DNA of 64,000 nt from Variovorax sp. OV700 (GCF_900099805.1 NZ_FNDR01000003.1:124001-188000); one strand, 5' to 3'. Shown: positions 27,127 to 36,008, counted from the first letter of the stretch. The notes: a model not told the origin generated them from the sequence alone. Numbers and translations: made by a program.

Positions 27127-27193
27127 TCGTTTTTGTAGATTCTGCAGTGAAATCCGCTGCGAAGAATCGCCTTCATGCCCCGTGCGAAGTGAA

Positions 27194-27661
27194 ATGCCCG
27201 AACTCGACCGCATCGACCGCAAGATCCTCGACCTGCTGCAGCGCCAGGGCCGCATTTCCATGACCGAACTCGCGGAGCGCATCGGCCTGTCGGCATCGCC
27301 TTGCGCCGAGCGCGTGAAGCGCATGGAGCGTGAGGGCGTCATCAGCGGCTACCACGCGCACGTGTCGCCCGAGGCGCTGGGCAAGACGCTTCTGGTGTTC
27401 GTTGAAATCAAGCTTTCGGCCAAGTCGGGCGACGTGTTCGACAAGGTGCGCAAGGAGCTGCTGCACATGCCCGAGGTGCTCGAATGCCACTTGGTGTCGG
27501 GCAGCTTCGACTACTTGGTGAAGGCGCGCCTGCGTGGCATGAGCGAGTACCGGCACCTCTTGGGCGACATCCTCAAGAAGCTGCCCGTGGCGGCCGAGTC
27601 GCACAGCTACGTGGTGATGGAGGAGATCAAGGAAACGCTGATGCTCGCGGTGGACCGCTGA
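27194..27661 (+). CDS. Lrp/AsnC family transcriptional regulator of dadA
   Basis: About 155 residues. The N-terminal helix-turn-helix (LDRIDRKILDLLQRQGRISMTELAERIGLSASPCAERVKRMEREGVI) is followed by the RAM/AsnC ligand domain (VFVEIKLSAKSGDVFDKVRKELLHMPEVLECHLVSGSFDYLVKARL). The ATG at 27194 is preferred; an upstream GTG at 27182 in frame is possible. Divergent orientation from dadA points to a DadR-like activator responding to an amino acid such as alanine. Confidence 0.92.
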   Translation: MPELDRIDRKILDLLQRQGRISMTELAERIGLSASPCAERVKRMEREGVISGYHAHVSPEALGKTLLVFVEIKLSAKSGDVFDKVRKELLHMPEVLECHLVSGSFDYLVKARLRGMSEYRHLLGDILKKLPVAAESHSYVVMEEIKETLMLAVDR

Positions 27662-27717
27662 GCGATTTGCTTGCGGGCTACGATGGCGCCGCATTCACAC
27701 CCCACAAGGACATCGGC

Positions 27718-28116
27718 ATGAGCATCACGGTCCGGCGCGACGGCACCACGGGTACGCGTCACATCCTCAAGATCCGCAACCATGAAATTGCCATCGACGC
27801 CTCGCCGGCCGGCGGCGGCAGCGATGCGGGGCCGGAGCCCCACGACCTGTACGACGCGTCGCTGGCCGCCTGCAAGGCACTCACCGTGCTGATCTATGCG
27901 CGGCGCAAGGGCATGCCGGTGGAAGACATCGAGGTGGTCGTCGATCGCGACGACACCGAGGAACGCAAGGGCGTCTACCGGCTGAAGTCGAGCCTGCGCG
28001 TGACCGGCGAACTCACCGACGCTCAGCGCGACGAACTGCTGCGCGTGGCGGGCAAGTGCCCGGTGCACCGGCTCATGACCGAGGTGAAGACCGAAATCGA
28101 GACGGGCTGGGCCTGA
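27718..28116 (+). CDS. OsmC family protein
   Basis: A 132-residue OsmC-type protein starting MSITVRRDG. The conserved features are the ASLAACKALTVLIYARRKGMPVEDIEV helix with its single cysteine and the second peroxidatic-type cysteine in AGKCPVHRLM. OsmC/Ohr proteins reduce organic hydroperoxides through two cysteines, or act on related substrates. The spacing of the two cysteines fits the OsmC subgroup. It follows the Lrp-type gene by 56 bases and precedes a convergent HxlR gene. Confidence 0.88.
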   Translation: MSITVRRDGTTGTRHILKIRNHEIAIDASPAGGGSDAGPEPHDLYDASLAACKALTVLIYARRKGMPVEDIEVVVDRDDTEERKGVYRLKSSLRVTGELTDAQRDELLRVAGKCPVHRLMTEVKTEIETGWA

Positions 28117-28135
28117 ACGGCACCGACATCGCCGT

Positions 28136-28468
28136 TCAGCGCGCGGCGCTCACGCGCTTGGCGTAGCGCTCGCCCCAATCGGCCAGCGGCCCGAGCGCCG
28201 CATTGAGCGTTGCGCCCAGTTTCGTTTCGGAGTAAACGACTCGCGGCGGCACTTCGTGGAACGCCTCGCGGTTGACGATGCCGTCGGCCTCCAGCTCGCG
28301 AAGCTGCTGGATCAGCATCTTCTCGCTGATGTCGGGCAAGAGCCGTTTCAGCTCGCCGAAGCGGCGTGGCTGCGCATGCAGCTCCCACAGGATCACCGCC
28401 TTCCACTTGCCGCCGATCACTTCGAACGCGGGCCCGATGCCGCAGTTGTAGGGCTTCTTTGCTTTCAT
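28136..28468 (-). CDS. HxlR-family transcriptional regulator
   Basis: About 110 residues beginning MKAKKPYNCGIGPAFEVIGGKWKAVILWEL, the standard HxlR/DUF24 start with a conserved cysteine in the NCG motif, followed by the winged helix (RRFGELKRLLPDISEKMLIQQLRELEADGIV) and ETKLGATLNAALGPLADWG. The cysteine suggests sensing of electrophiles or redox state as in some HxlR proteins. It is divergent from the NAD(P)-dependent reductase at 28593. An in-frame TTG at 28480 is an alternative start. Confidence 0.9.
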   Translation of the reverse strand: MKAKKPYNCGIGPAFEVIGGKWKAVILWELHAQPRRFGELKRLLPDISEKMLIQQLRELEADGIVNREAFHEVPPRVVYSETKLGATLNAALGPLADWGERYAKRVSAAR

Positions 28469-28495
28469 CCGACGTTCCAATAAATACGTTTTGGT

Positions 28496-28522
28496 AAGTA
28501 CCTCACTTTATGGTAGGTACTT
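28496..28522. promoter_or_regulatory. Inverted repeat AAGTACC-N13-GGTACTT, HxlR operator candidate
   Basis: Perfect 7-bp arms 13 bases apart lie between the divergent hxlR-type gene and the reductase gene, in a locally AT-rich stretch. The near-symmetric GTA(A/G)GTAC core occurs twice. Position makes it the natural binding site for the adjacent HxlR protein. Confidence 0.55.
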
Positions 28523-28592
28523 GACCATTGGCAAGTGCGATTCCTACGATGCAGGCCTCGTCACAACCTGCAAGATCTGCATTGGAATCGCC

Positions 28593-29462
28593 ATGAGCAA
28601 CAAGGAAGTTTCCGTTCTGGGCCTGGGCTCGATGGGCATCGCCATCGCGCAGCTTTATATCGACCAGGGCTACAAGGTCACGGTGTGGAACCGCACGGCG
28701 GAGAAAGCCGATGCGTTGGTCGCGAAGGGTGCGACGCTGGCGCGCAGCGCAGCCGAAGCGGTGAGCGCCGCCAGGACGGCGGTGATGTGCGTCTACGATT
28801 ACCGCGCCGCCGATGCAATCCTTGCATTGGACGGCGTCGCGGCGGCGATGGACGGCCGCCTGCTGGTCCAGCTGACCACCGGCAGCCCCCGCGATGCGCT
28901 TGCGGCCGAGGCCTGGGCCCATCGGCATGGCGCCGCCTACCTCGAAGGCGCGATCCAGGCCGCGCCGGACCAGATGGGACAGCCCGACACGCCGATCCTC
29001 CTGTCGGGCGCGCAAGGCGTTTTCCGCGAGGCAGAGCCGATCCTGAAGGCGCTGGCCGGCGGTATCGTGTACCTGGGCGAGAAGGCCAGTGCCGCGGCAG
29101 CCATGGACCTGGCGACGCTCTCCACCATCTACGGCACGTTGCTCGGGTTCATGCATGGCGCGCGCATCGCCGAGCACGAAGGATTCGACGTCGCGGAGTA
29201 CGGCCGTATCGTGGCCGGGGTCATGCCGACCTTCGCCGCATTCCTTCAGCACGAGGGCTCCGTGATCCAGTCTGGCGACTTCAAGGTGTCGCAGAGCCCG
29301 ATGCGCATCTCGGTCGAGGCGACGCAACGCATCCTGCAGACGGCGCAGGAGGCGGGCATCAACACCGAGTTCCCGGCCTTCGCTGCGGGCCTTTTCAGGC
29401 GCGCCGATGCGGCGGGGCTCGGCGGCGAGGAGATCGCGGCGCTGATCAAGCTGCTGCGCTGA
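28593..29462 (+). CDS. NAD(P)-dependent oxidoreductase, beta-hydroxyacid dehydrogenase/imine reductase type
   Basis: A 289-residue protein with an N-terminal Rossmann domain (VSVLGLGSMGIAIAQLYIDQGYKVTVWNRT) and a helical C-terminal domain typical of 6-phosphogluconate-dehydrogenase-like enzymes. The position of the canonical beta-hydroxyacid-dehydrogenase lysine is not obvious: the segment around AMDLATLSTIYGTLLG lacks the usual K-N pair, which is a feature of imine-reductase-like members. Regulation by the divergent HxlR protein is likely. Substrate unassigned. Confidence 0.85.
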   Translation: MSNKEVSVLGLGSMGIAIAQLYIDQGYKVTVWNRTAEKADALVAKGATLARSAAEAVSAARTAVMCVYDYRAADAILALDGVAAAMDGRLLVQLTTGSPRDALAAEAWAHRHGAAYLEGAIQAAPDQMGQPDTPILLSGAQGVFREAEPILKALAGGIVYLGEKASAAAAMDLATLSTIYGTLLGFMHGARIAEHEGFDVAEYGRIVAGVMPTFAAFLQHEGSVIQSGDFKVSQSPMRISVEATQRILQTAQEAGINTEFPAFAAGLFRRADAAGLGGEEIAALIKLLR

Positions 29463-29607
29463 CACGACGGGCGACCCGCCCCAGCCCATGCGCCGCATGC
29501 TGAAACCTCCCTCGGGGCACGGCCAAAAGGCGTGGTCAGGTCCAATTTGGGGCGACGATTTACACTACCCGGTTAGCCCCGGCGTCGTCTACAGGACACT
29601 TTCAACA

Positions 29608-30504
29608 ATGAAGTGGGTCATTCTTGCTATCTTCGCGCTCAGCGCGCTCTACGTTCACTTCCGCGGCCAGGTCCGGCATCGTTTCTTCAGGCAGCTGTCT
29701 GATCACTCGACCTTCCTGGCGCCGCTGAACGCCTTCATGTACATCTTCTCGAAGGTGCCGAGCACGCCGTACCTGTCGCCCGCGCAGTTTCCCGAGATGC
29801 GCGTGCTCGAGGAGAACTGGCAGGTCATTCGCGAAGAGGCGCTCGCCATGCGCAACGGCGGCAGCATCAAGGCCTCGAGCCAGTTCAACGACGTGGGCTT
29901 CAACTCCTTCTTCAAGAGCGGCTGGAAGCGCTTCTATCTGAAGTGGTACGACGAGGCGCATCCCTCGGCCGCCGTGCTGTGCCCGCGCACCACCGAGCTG
30001 CTCAAGAGCATCGGCACCATCAAGGCGGCCATGTTCGCCGAACTGCCGCCGGGCAGCCGCCTCGTGCGCCACCGCGACCCGTTCGCGGGTTCGCTGCGCT
30101 ACCACTTGGGCCTGTGGACGCCGGGCGTGGAGGGCTGCTACATCGACGTGGACGGCCAGCGCTATTACTGGCGCGACGGCGAGGCCGTGGTGTTCGACGA
30201 GACCTACATCCACTATGCCGAGAACACGACCGACCACGACCGCGTGATTTTGTTCTGCGACATCGAGCGCCCGCTGAAGTACCGCTGGGCCAGCGCCGTG
30301 AACCGCTGGTTCGCCAAGAACCTGCTCGCCGCCGCCAGTTCGCCCAACGAGGCCGGCGACAAGACGGGCGGCATCAACCGCGCGTTCAAGTACATCTACC
30401 AGATCCGCGTCATCGGCAAGCGGCTCAAGGCCTGGGACAAGCGGGTGTACTACCTTGTGAAGTGGGCCATCTTCGGCGGCCTGGCGCTCTGGATCTTCTG
30501 GTAA
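29608..30504 (+). CDS. lpxO: LpxO-like lipid A hydroxylase (aspartyl/asparaginyl beta-hydroxylase family)
   Basis: A 298-residue protein with an N-terminal membrane segment (MKWVILAIFALSALYVHF), a catalytic domain with the Fe(II)/2-oxoglutarate site motif RLVRHRDPFAGSLRYHLGL and VVFDETYIHYAENTTD, and a C-terminal hydrophobic end (LVKWAIFGGLALWIFW). This matches LpxO, which adds a 2-hydroxyl to an acyl chain of lipid A at the cytoplasmic face of the inner membrane. The gene stands alone. The ATG at 29608 is chosen because the membrane segment starts there. Confidence 0.88.
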   Translation: MKWVILAIFALSALYVHFRGQVRHRFFRQLSDHSTFLAPLNAFMYIFSKVPSTPYLSPAQFPEMRVLEENWQVIREEALAMRNGGSIKASSQFNDVGFNSFFKSGWKRFYLKWYDEAHPSAAVLCPRTTELLKSIGTIKAAMFAELPPGSRLVRHRDPFAGSLRYHLGLWTPGVEGCYIDVDGQRYYWRDGEAVVFDETYIHYAENTTDHDRVILFCDIERPLKYRWASAVNRWFAKNLLAAASSPNEAGDKTGGINRAFKYIYQIRVIGKRLKAWDKRVYYLVKWAIFGGLALWIFW

Positions 30505-30531
30505 GGCGCAAGCCTGCCGCGCGAACGCGCC

Positions 30532-31416
30532 TCACCGATGCGGCCGCATGCCAAAGGCCGCAGTGAAAGCTTCGGCCACAGCCTCGACATTGCGGTTGCC
30601 GGCGTCCGAGCTGCGCCAGACCAGGGAGAGCTTGCGGACCGGGGCGTGGCTTCCGAGGCTCACCTCTCGCACCGCATAGGCCTCGACCAGTGGCCGCCTG
30701 GGTTGGGGAACGACGGAAACCCCCAGGCCCTGGGCGACCATCGCCACGATCGCGTCCATCGAGCGCAGTTCCATGGCGCAGCGTGCATTCGGAATCTGGC
30801 TGCGCACGTAGCGCGCGGCCACGCGTCCTCCCGCAAGAGACAGGTCGTAGCCGATCCAGTCATGGGCCTCCAGCAGTTGCCTGGCCGTTTTGCCGGAGGC
30901 ATTCGGCGGCGCCAGCAGCACATAGGGCTGGCGGTGCAACTCCCGCCAGACGAGTCGGCGCGAACCGCCGGATTCCGGCCGGACAAGCAATGCAAGGTCG
31001 AGCCGCGCCGCCTTCAGCTCTGAAATCAGCTCGCCGCTGTCGTTCAGCGGCGGCACCACGATCTCCAGCGACGGATGCCGCTGGCGAAGCGCATGGAGCG
31101 CCTGCGGCAGCACATCGCTCTGCATGCTGGTGATCACACCCACCTTGACGCGGCCCGCCACTTCCACGACCGGACGGAAGCGCAGCATCTGGAGCCTGTG
31201 GGAAAAATCGCCCACGGCGTCCACCACCTCGCGGGCAAAGGCCGTGGGCACCACCACGCGGGTCGAGCGGTCGAACAGCGGCTTGCCGAAATACTGCTCC
31301 AGTTGCTTGACCTGCAGGCTCACCGCGCTCGGACTGCAGCCCACCACGCCGGCCGCTGCAGTGAAGCTGCCTTGTTCGAGGATGGTTCTCAGTGTGATGA
31401 GCATCGCGAGATTCAT
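30532..31416 (-). CDS. LysR-family regulator of the Bug/threonine-aldolase unit
   Basis: A 294-residue LysR-type protein: helix-turn-helix MLITLRTILEQGSFTAAAGVVGCSPSAVSLQVKQLEQYFGKPLFDRS, effector domain from about residue 88 (GRVKVGVITSMQSDVLPQ). It is divergent from the Bug receptor and threonine aldolase genes, so it probably controls them in response to the imported compound or its product. The effector is unknown. Confidence 0.92.
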   Translation of the reverse strand: MNLAMLITLRTILEQGSFTAAAGVVGCSPSAVSLQVKQLEQYFGKPLFDRSTRVVVPTAFAREVVDAVGDFSHRLQMLRFRPVVEVAGRVKVGVITSMQSDVLPQALHALRQRHPSLEIVVPPLNDSGELISELKAARLDLALLVRPESGGSRRLVWRELHRQPYVLLAPPNASGKTARQLLEAHDWIGYDLSLAGGRVAARYVRSQIPNARCAMELRSMDAIVAMVAQGLGVSVVPQPRRPLVEAYAVREVSLGSHAPVRKLSLVWRSSDAGNRNVEAVAEAFTAAFGMRPHR

Positions 31417-31540
31417 GAGAAAACCTCACAGTTGATATTTGGACATATCGCTTTACTCATTCTATGGGGAGCCTAGGATCGAATGGCTTCTGTTCCGGCT
31501 TCGTCCCGATCCTTCAACCTGCACGACCGACACCCTCACC

Positions 31541-32533
31541 ATGAACGACACCCGACACCACTCTTTCGCACGCGCCAGGCGGCTGGCATGCATGCTGGGG
31601 CTCGCGCTCGCCGCGTGGCAGGCGCACGCGGCCGATGCGTGGGTACCCGAGCGCGCGATCCACCTGGTCTCGCCGAGTCCGCCGGGCGGCGGCACCGATG
31701 CCGTCTGCCGCTTGCTTGCCGCCAAGCTCGGCGAGCAGGCCGGATGGCAGGTCGTCGTCGATACGAAGCCAGGCGCGGGCAACAACATCGGCCTGGATTT
31801 CGGCGCGAAATCGCCGCCCGACGGCTACACCGCCGTACTGGGAGAAACCAGCAACCTGACGGTCAACCAGTTTCTCTACAAGAAGCTCAGCTTCGATCCG
31901 GTCAAGGATCTCGCGCCGGTGGCGCTGGTGGGCACCGGCGTGTCGGTGCTGGTCGTGCGGGCCGACAGCCCGTTCGACAACCTGGCCTCGTTGCTGGCGG
32001 GCTCGAAGAAGAAGCCGCTCGCCTATGCCTCGTCCGGCAACGGAACCGTCGGGCACCTGGTATCCGAGAACCTGCGCGTTACCGTGGGCGCAGATCTTTT
32101 GCACGTGCCCTACAAGGGCGGCGGCCCCGCCATGGCGGACATGCTGGGAGGACAGGCCGACTTCTACGTCTCGTCGCTGGTTTCGGCACTGCCGCTGATC
32201 AAGAGCGGCAAGCTGCGGGCACTCGCGGTGACCTCGGGCACCCGGGACGTGTCGCTGCCCGATGTTCCCACCTTCGTCGAGAGCGGCTTCAAGGGATTCG
32301 AGTACTACACCCTCTATGGCGTCGTGGTGCCTGCGAAGACGCCGGAGCACATCGTGCGGACCATGAACAAGGAAATCAATCGCGTGCTCGATACGGCGGA
32401 GGTCCGGGCCAACCTGGCGGCGCGCGGCATCTATGTGCGTACCGGCACGCCCGAAAGTTTCGATGCGTTCCTGAAGAGCGAAAGAAAGAAGTGGGCAGCG
32501 CTCGTGAAGGCCACCGGAGCGACCGCCGAATGA
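31541..32533 (+). CDS. Bug (TctC) family solute receptor
   Basis: A 330-residue periplasmic receptor with a signal peptide ending AWQAHA. Family signatures are IHLVSPSPPGGGTDAVCRLLAAKLG, VDTKPGAGNNIGLDFGAKSPPDGYTAVLGE, LHVPYKGGGPAMADMLGGQADFY and YGVVVPAKTPEHIV. The stop overlaps the start of the threonine aldolase gene as ATGA, so the two are coupled; this suggests that the receptor captures a hydroxy-amino acid or a related carboxylate. No permease subunits are adjacent. Confidence 0.92.
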   Translation: MNDTRHHSFARARRLACMLGLALAAWQAHAADAWVPERAIHLVSPSPPGGGTDAVCRLLAAKLGEQAGWQVVVDTKPGAGNNIGLDFGAKSPPDGYTAVLGETSNLTVNQFLYKKLSFDPVKDLAPVALVGTGVSVLVVRADSPFDNLASLLAGSKKKPLAYASSGNGTVGHLVSENLRVTVGADLLHVPYKGGGPAMADMLGGQADFYVSSLVSALPLIKSGKLRALAVTSGTRDVSLPDVPTFVESGFKGFEYYTLYGVVVPAKTPEHIVRTMNKEINRVLDTAEVRANLAARGIYVRTGTPESFDAFLKSERKKWAALVKATGATAE

Positions 32534-33606
32534 CGCAGGCCGCAACAACGATGGCGGACGGTGCGGAACAGCCGCCGGTGGACCTTCGCAGCGACACGGT
32601 GACGCGGCCCACGCCGCAGATGTACGAGCGCATGGCCTCGGCACCGCTGGGCGACGACGGGCTCGACGGCGACCCGACCGCGCAAGAGCTGGAGGCAACG
32701 GCCGCGGCCATGCTCGGAAAGGAAGCCGCGCTGTATGCGCCAAGCGCCACGATGGCCAACCTCCTGGCCATCCTCGCGCAAGCCCAACGCCAGGAACTCG
32801 TGCTTGCCGAAGCGGCATCGCACATCTACGTGGCCGAGCGGGGCGCCGCGGCGCTGACCGGCGCGTTCTATCAGGGCATTGCGGGCGTCGATGGCGCCAT
32901 GGACCTGGACCTGCTCCAGGAGGCCCTCGCGCCGGGCCGCAACAAGCTGCCAACCGGCGTCGTGTGCCTGGAGACTTCCCACAACAACGCCGGCGGCGCG
33001 GCGCTGCCGCTTGCGCACATGCAGGCCGTGTTCGAGGCGTCCAGGCAAGCGGGAGCCGCCGTCCACCTCGACGGTGCGCGGCTGATGAATGCGGCCGTGG
33101 CCCTGGACGTGCCGGCGGCGCGTATTGCAGCTTTCGCCGACACCGTTTCGCTCTGCCTGTCCAAGGGCCTGAGTGCGCCCATGGGTGCCGTGCTCGCGGG
33201 GCCTGCCGCCACCATCGAACGTGCCCGGTGGCTCAGGAAATTGCTCGGGGGCGGCCAGCGTCAAGTGGGCATTGCCGCGGCCGCAGGGCTGGTGGCCGTT
33301 ACCACCATGGCGGAACGGCTTGCGCAAGACCACGCCAACGCAAGCCGGCTCGCCCGCGGAACAAGCCGGATTCCAGGCCTCACCGTCAATGCGCCCCAGA
33401 CCAACATCGTGCAGGTCGACGTGAAGGCGACGGGGCTCGATGCCGTTCAATGGGAGGCTGCGCTCAAGAGGCTGGGCGTGCTGGTCCGTCCGTGGGAAAG
33501 GCATCGGCTGCGCTGCGTCACCCATCGCCACATCGGCGAGCATGAGGTCGATCTTGCCCTGGAGGCTTTCGCCGCGGTTGCCGCATCGGCACCGGCCAGG
33601 GCTTGA
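32530..33606 (+). CDS. Threonine aldolase family PLP enzyme
   Basis: A 358-residue member of the beta-eliminating lyase/low-specificity threonine aldolase family. It begins VDLRSDTVTRPTPQMYERMASAPLGDDGLDGDPTA, has the VHLDGARLMNAAVAL aspartate motif, and the Schiff-base lysine in SLCLSKGLSAPMGAVLAG. Such enzymes cleave L-threonine, allo-threonine or other beta-hydroxy-amino acids to glycine and an aldehyde. The 4-base overlap with the Bug receptor gene suggests a dedicated uptake-and-cleavage pair under LysR control. Confidence 0.9.
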   Translation: MTQAATTMADGAEQPPVDLRSDTVTRPTPQMYERMASAPLGDDGLDGDPTAQELEATAAAMLGKEAALYAPSATMANLLAILAQAQRQELVLAEAASHIYVAERGAAALTGAFYQGIAGVDGAMDLDLLQEALAPGRNKLPTGVVCLETSHNNAGGAALPLAHMQAVFEASRQAGAAVHLDGARLMNAAVALDVPAARIAAFADTVSLCLSKGLSAPMGAVLAGPAATIERARWLRKLLGGGQRQVGIAAAAGLVAVTTMAERLAQDHANASRLARGTSRIPGLTVNAPQTNIVQVDVKATGLDAVQWEAALKRLGVLVRPWERHRLRCVTHRHIGEHEVDLALEAFAAVAASAPARA

Positions 33607-33651
33607 TCCCGGAAGGCCTGCTGAAGCGCCGACAATCGGCCGGTGCCTGCC

Positions 33652-33876
33652 ATGCTTCTTTCTGAACAAGACCTCGCTCGTCCGACCGATCTCGCCAGCG
33701 CCCAGGCGCTGATCGAGAGCGTCCAGTCGCTTCTCCGGGCCCGAGGCCTTGCCTTGCGCATGCCGCCACCGGAGCCCACCACTTGCTGCGGGCGCGGCTG
33801 CAACGGCTGCGTGTGGGAGGGCTGGCTGGCGGCCGTGGCCTACTGGCGCGACGAGGCCACGCTGCTGCTGGCCTAG
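33652..33876 (+). CDS. Small oxidoreductase-like domain protein
   Basis: About 74 residues from the ATG at 33652 (a GTG at 33643 is the alternative). The C-terminal PPPEPTTCCGRGCNGCVWEGWLAAVAYWRDEA block matches the pattern of the oxidoreductase-like (PF09791-type) domain, with four clustered cysteines that could bind metal or an Fe-S cluster. Function unknown. It is close behind the threonine aldolase gene (45 bases) but is not obviously related to it. Confidence 0.75.
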   Translation: MLLSEQDLARPTDLASAQALIESVQSLLRARGLALRMPPPEPTTCCGRGCNGCVWEGWLAAVAYWRDEATLLLA

Positions 33877-33882
33877 CGCTAC

Positions 33883-34359
33883 CTAACGCGCTTCCCAGAA
33901 CCCGCGATGGGTGGCGATCATTTCTTCCGCCACCTCGGGCACCGGGCCGATCACTTCGATCTTCTTTTGCCCGCGCGCGAACACTTCGCGGCAGGGCAGG
34001 CTCAGCGTCGGGTTCTCGGGGTGATCGCCCGTGAGCGCGAGTAATGCGCTTTCTTCTGCGCCGTAGACGATGCGGCCGATGTGGGCCCAGTAGCTGGTGC
34101 CCGCGCACATGGCGCAGGGCTCGAAGGTCGTCACCAGCGTGCATTGCCACAGGTAATCGGCCGGCCAGTTCTGGGCGGCATGCCGCGCCAGCGTGGCTTC
34201 GGCGTGGTTCACCGTGTCGATGTTGCCCTGCTCGGCGAGGATGGTTTCGCCGTCGGGCGCGACGAGCACGGCGCCGAAGGGGTGGCGGCCCATCGCCATG
34301 GCGCGGCGGGCCACTTCGTCGGCATGGCGCAGTGCTCGGATGATCTGGTCGCGTGTCAT
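33883..34359 (-). CDS. Nucleoside/nucleobase deaminase, last gene of the ABC transporter operon
   Basis: A 158-residue zinc-dependent deaminase: VNHAEATLARHA (His and catalytic Glu), TTFEPCAMCAGTSYWAHIG (two Cys ligands) and RIVYGAEE. It resembles the deaminase at 22769-23305 in length, motif context and C-terminal region (LPCREVFARGQKKIEVIGPVPE). It follows the permease gene by only 10 bases, so it probably acts on the compound that the transporter imports. Confidence 0.88.
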   Translation of the reverse strand: MTRDQIIRALRHADEVARRAMAMGRHPFGAVLVAPDGETILAEQGNIDTVNHAEATLARHAAQNWPADYLWQCTLVTTFEPCAMCAGTSYWAHIGRIVYGAEESALLALTGDHPENPTLSLPCREVFARGQKKIEVIGPVPEVAEEMIATHRGFWEAR

Positions 34360-34369
34360 CCGCGGTGCC

Positions 34370-35140
34370 TTATTGGTTTTGCGATCCGCGGTGTGCCCAG
34401 CCGGTCGTGTGCTTCTCGATCACGGAGAAGAGTTCATACATCAGCATGGCCATGGCGCCAACCACCATCAGGCCCGCGAAGGCCAGGCCCATCTGCATGG
34501 CCGAGCCGGCCGAGATCAGCAGGTAGCCGATGCCTTCGTTCGCCGCGGTCATCTCGCTCACCGTGGTGCCGACGAAGGCCAGCGTGATCGCGACCTTCAG
34601 CGAGCCGAAGAAGTAGGGCATGGAGCGCGGCAGGCCGATTTTCATGAGCACGTCCCAGCGTTTGGCGCCGAGCACGCGCAGCACGTCTTCCAGCTCGGGC
34701 TCCAGCGTGGCAAGGCCGGTGGCGATGTTGACCATGATCGGGAAGAAGCTGATCAGGAAGGCCGTGAGAATCGCCGGGCCGACGCCGATGCCGAACCACA
34801 CCACGAGGATGGGCACGAAGGCTGCCTTGGGCAATGCGTTGAACGCCGTCATGAGCGGATAGATCGCTGCATACGCGATGCGCGAACTGCCGATCACGAA
34901 GCCCAGCATCACGCCCACCACGATCGCGAGGCCGAAGCCTGCCATCGTGACCCAGAAGGTCCGCCACGCGTGGCCCGCGATGATTTCCTTGAACTCCCAG
35001 AACTGGTTCCAGATGCGCAGCGGGCTCGGAAAGATGAAGTCCGACACGCCGAAGCCCGCGCAGATCACCTGCCACAGCAGGATGACTGCGATGAGCAGCA
35101 GCCAGGGCGACCAGCGTTCGAGTTGCTTGGTGTTCTTCAT
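34370..35140 (-). CDS. ABC transporter permease, SsuC/ThiX type
   Basis: A 256-residue inner-membrane permease with about six membrane segments (WLLLIAVILLWQVIC near the start, FGLAIVVGVMLGFVIGS, etc.). The binding-protein-dependent transport signature sits in the EDVLRVLGAKRWDVLMKIGLPRSMPYFFGSLK loop that contacts the ATPase. It is read with the ATPase and receptor genes; 7 bases separate it from the ATPase gene. Confidence 0.92.
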   Translation of the reverse strand: MKNTKQLERWSPWLLLIAVILLWQVICAGFGVSDFIFPSPLRIWNQFWEFKEIIAGHAWRTFWVTMAGFGLAIVVGVMLGFVIGSSRIAYAAIYPLMTAFNALPKAAFVPILVVWFGIGVGPAILTAFLISFFPIMVNIATGLATLEPELEDVLRVLGAKRWDVLMKIGLPRSMPYFFGSLKVAITLAFVGTTVSEMTAANEGIGYLLISAGSAMQMGLAFAGLMVVGAMAMLMYELFSVIEKHTTGWAHRGSQNQ

Positions 35141-35147
35141 GGCGCCC

Positions 35148-36008
35148 TCAGTGAGACACCGCGGCAGCGGCGGTTTGCGCCGCGCTGATACCCGTGTTGC
35201 GGATGGCGCCGATGTGCCCGCGCAGCTCCAGCACGATATCGGTGAACTCCTTGGTGTAGGTGAGCTCCAGCTCGCGCGGACGCGGCAGCTCGATCTCGCG
35301 CTTGACCACGAAGCGGCCCGGGCTCTTGCTCATGACGTACACCGTGTCGGCCAGGAACACCGATTCACGCAGGTCGTGCGTCACCAGGATCACGTTGAAC
35401 TGCTGCTCGGTCCAGAGGTCGCGCAGGATGCACCAGAGCTCCTCGCGCGTGAAGGCGTCGAGCGCGCCAAAGGGCTCGTCGAGCAGCAGCATCTTGGGCT
35501 CGTGAATGAGCGCGCGGCAAATGCTCGCGCGCTGCTGCATGCCGCCCGAGAGCTGCCACGGAAACTTGTCTTCGTAGCCCGCGAGGCCCACCTTCTGCAG
35601 CAGCTTGCGCGCGCGCTCGACGTATTCCTTGCGCTTGGCCTTGAAGTTCGAGCGGTAGGGCTCGACGATTTCGAGCGGCAGCAGCACGTTGTCGACCGTG
35701 GTGCGCCACGGCAGCAGCGAAGGCGCCTGGAAGGCCATGCCCGAGATCTTGAGCGGCCCGGTCACGGGCTGGCCGTCGATGCGGATCTTGCCCATCGACG
35801 GCATCTTGAGGCCCGTGGTGAGCTTCATGAAGGTCGACTTGCCGCAGCCCGAAGGGCCGACGATGGCAATGAACTCGCCGCGCTTCACCTTCAGGTCGAT
35901 GGCTTCGACCGCGAAGTGGTTGGCGCGCAGCAGCTCTTCGTTGTAGGCGAGCCAGACGTCCTGGAAATCGACGAAAGGAGCAGCGTCCGCGCTCGATGCG
36001 TCCGCCAT
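35148..36008 (-). CDS. ABC transporter ATPase, SsuB/TauB type
   Basis: A 286-residue ATPase. Walker A is IVGPSGCGKSTFMKL, the signature is WQLSGGMQQRASICRAL, Walker B is KMLLLDEPFGALD, and the H-loop histidine is in VILVTHDLRES. It matches the family that energises nitrate/sulfonate/taurine/pyrimidine uptake. Its ATG shares one base with the receptor stop (TGATG), so expression is coupled to the receptor gene. Confidence 0.94.
   Translation of the reverse strand: MADASSADAAPFVDFQDVWLAYNEELLRANHFAVEAIDLKVKRGEFIAIVGPSGCGKSTFMKLTTGLKMPSMGKIRIDGQPVTGPLKISGMAFQAPSLLPWRTTVDNVLLPLEIVEPYRSNFKAKRKEYVERARKLLQKVGLAGYEDKFPWQLSGGMQQRASICRALIHEPKMLLLDEPFGALDAFTREELWCILRDLWTEQQFNVILVTHDLRESVFLADTVYVMSKSPGRFVVKREIELPRPRELELTYTKEFTDIVLELRGHIGAIRNTGISAAQTAAAAVSH

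Noticed and set aside
31483-33606. 707-codon plus-strand frame spanning the Bug receptor and threonine aldolase
   Set aside because: Its last 358 codons are the true aldolase gene; the earlier part is an out-of-frame shadow of the Bug receptor with Arg-rich low-complexity sequence.
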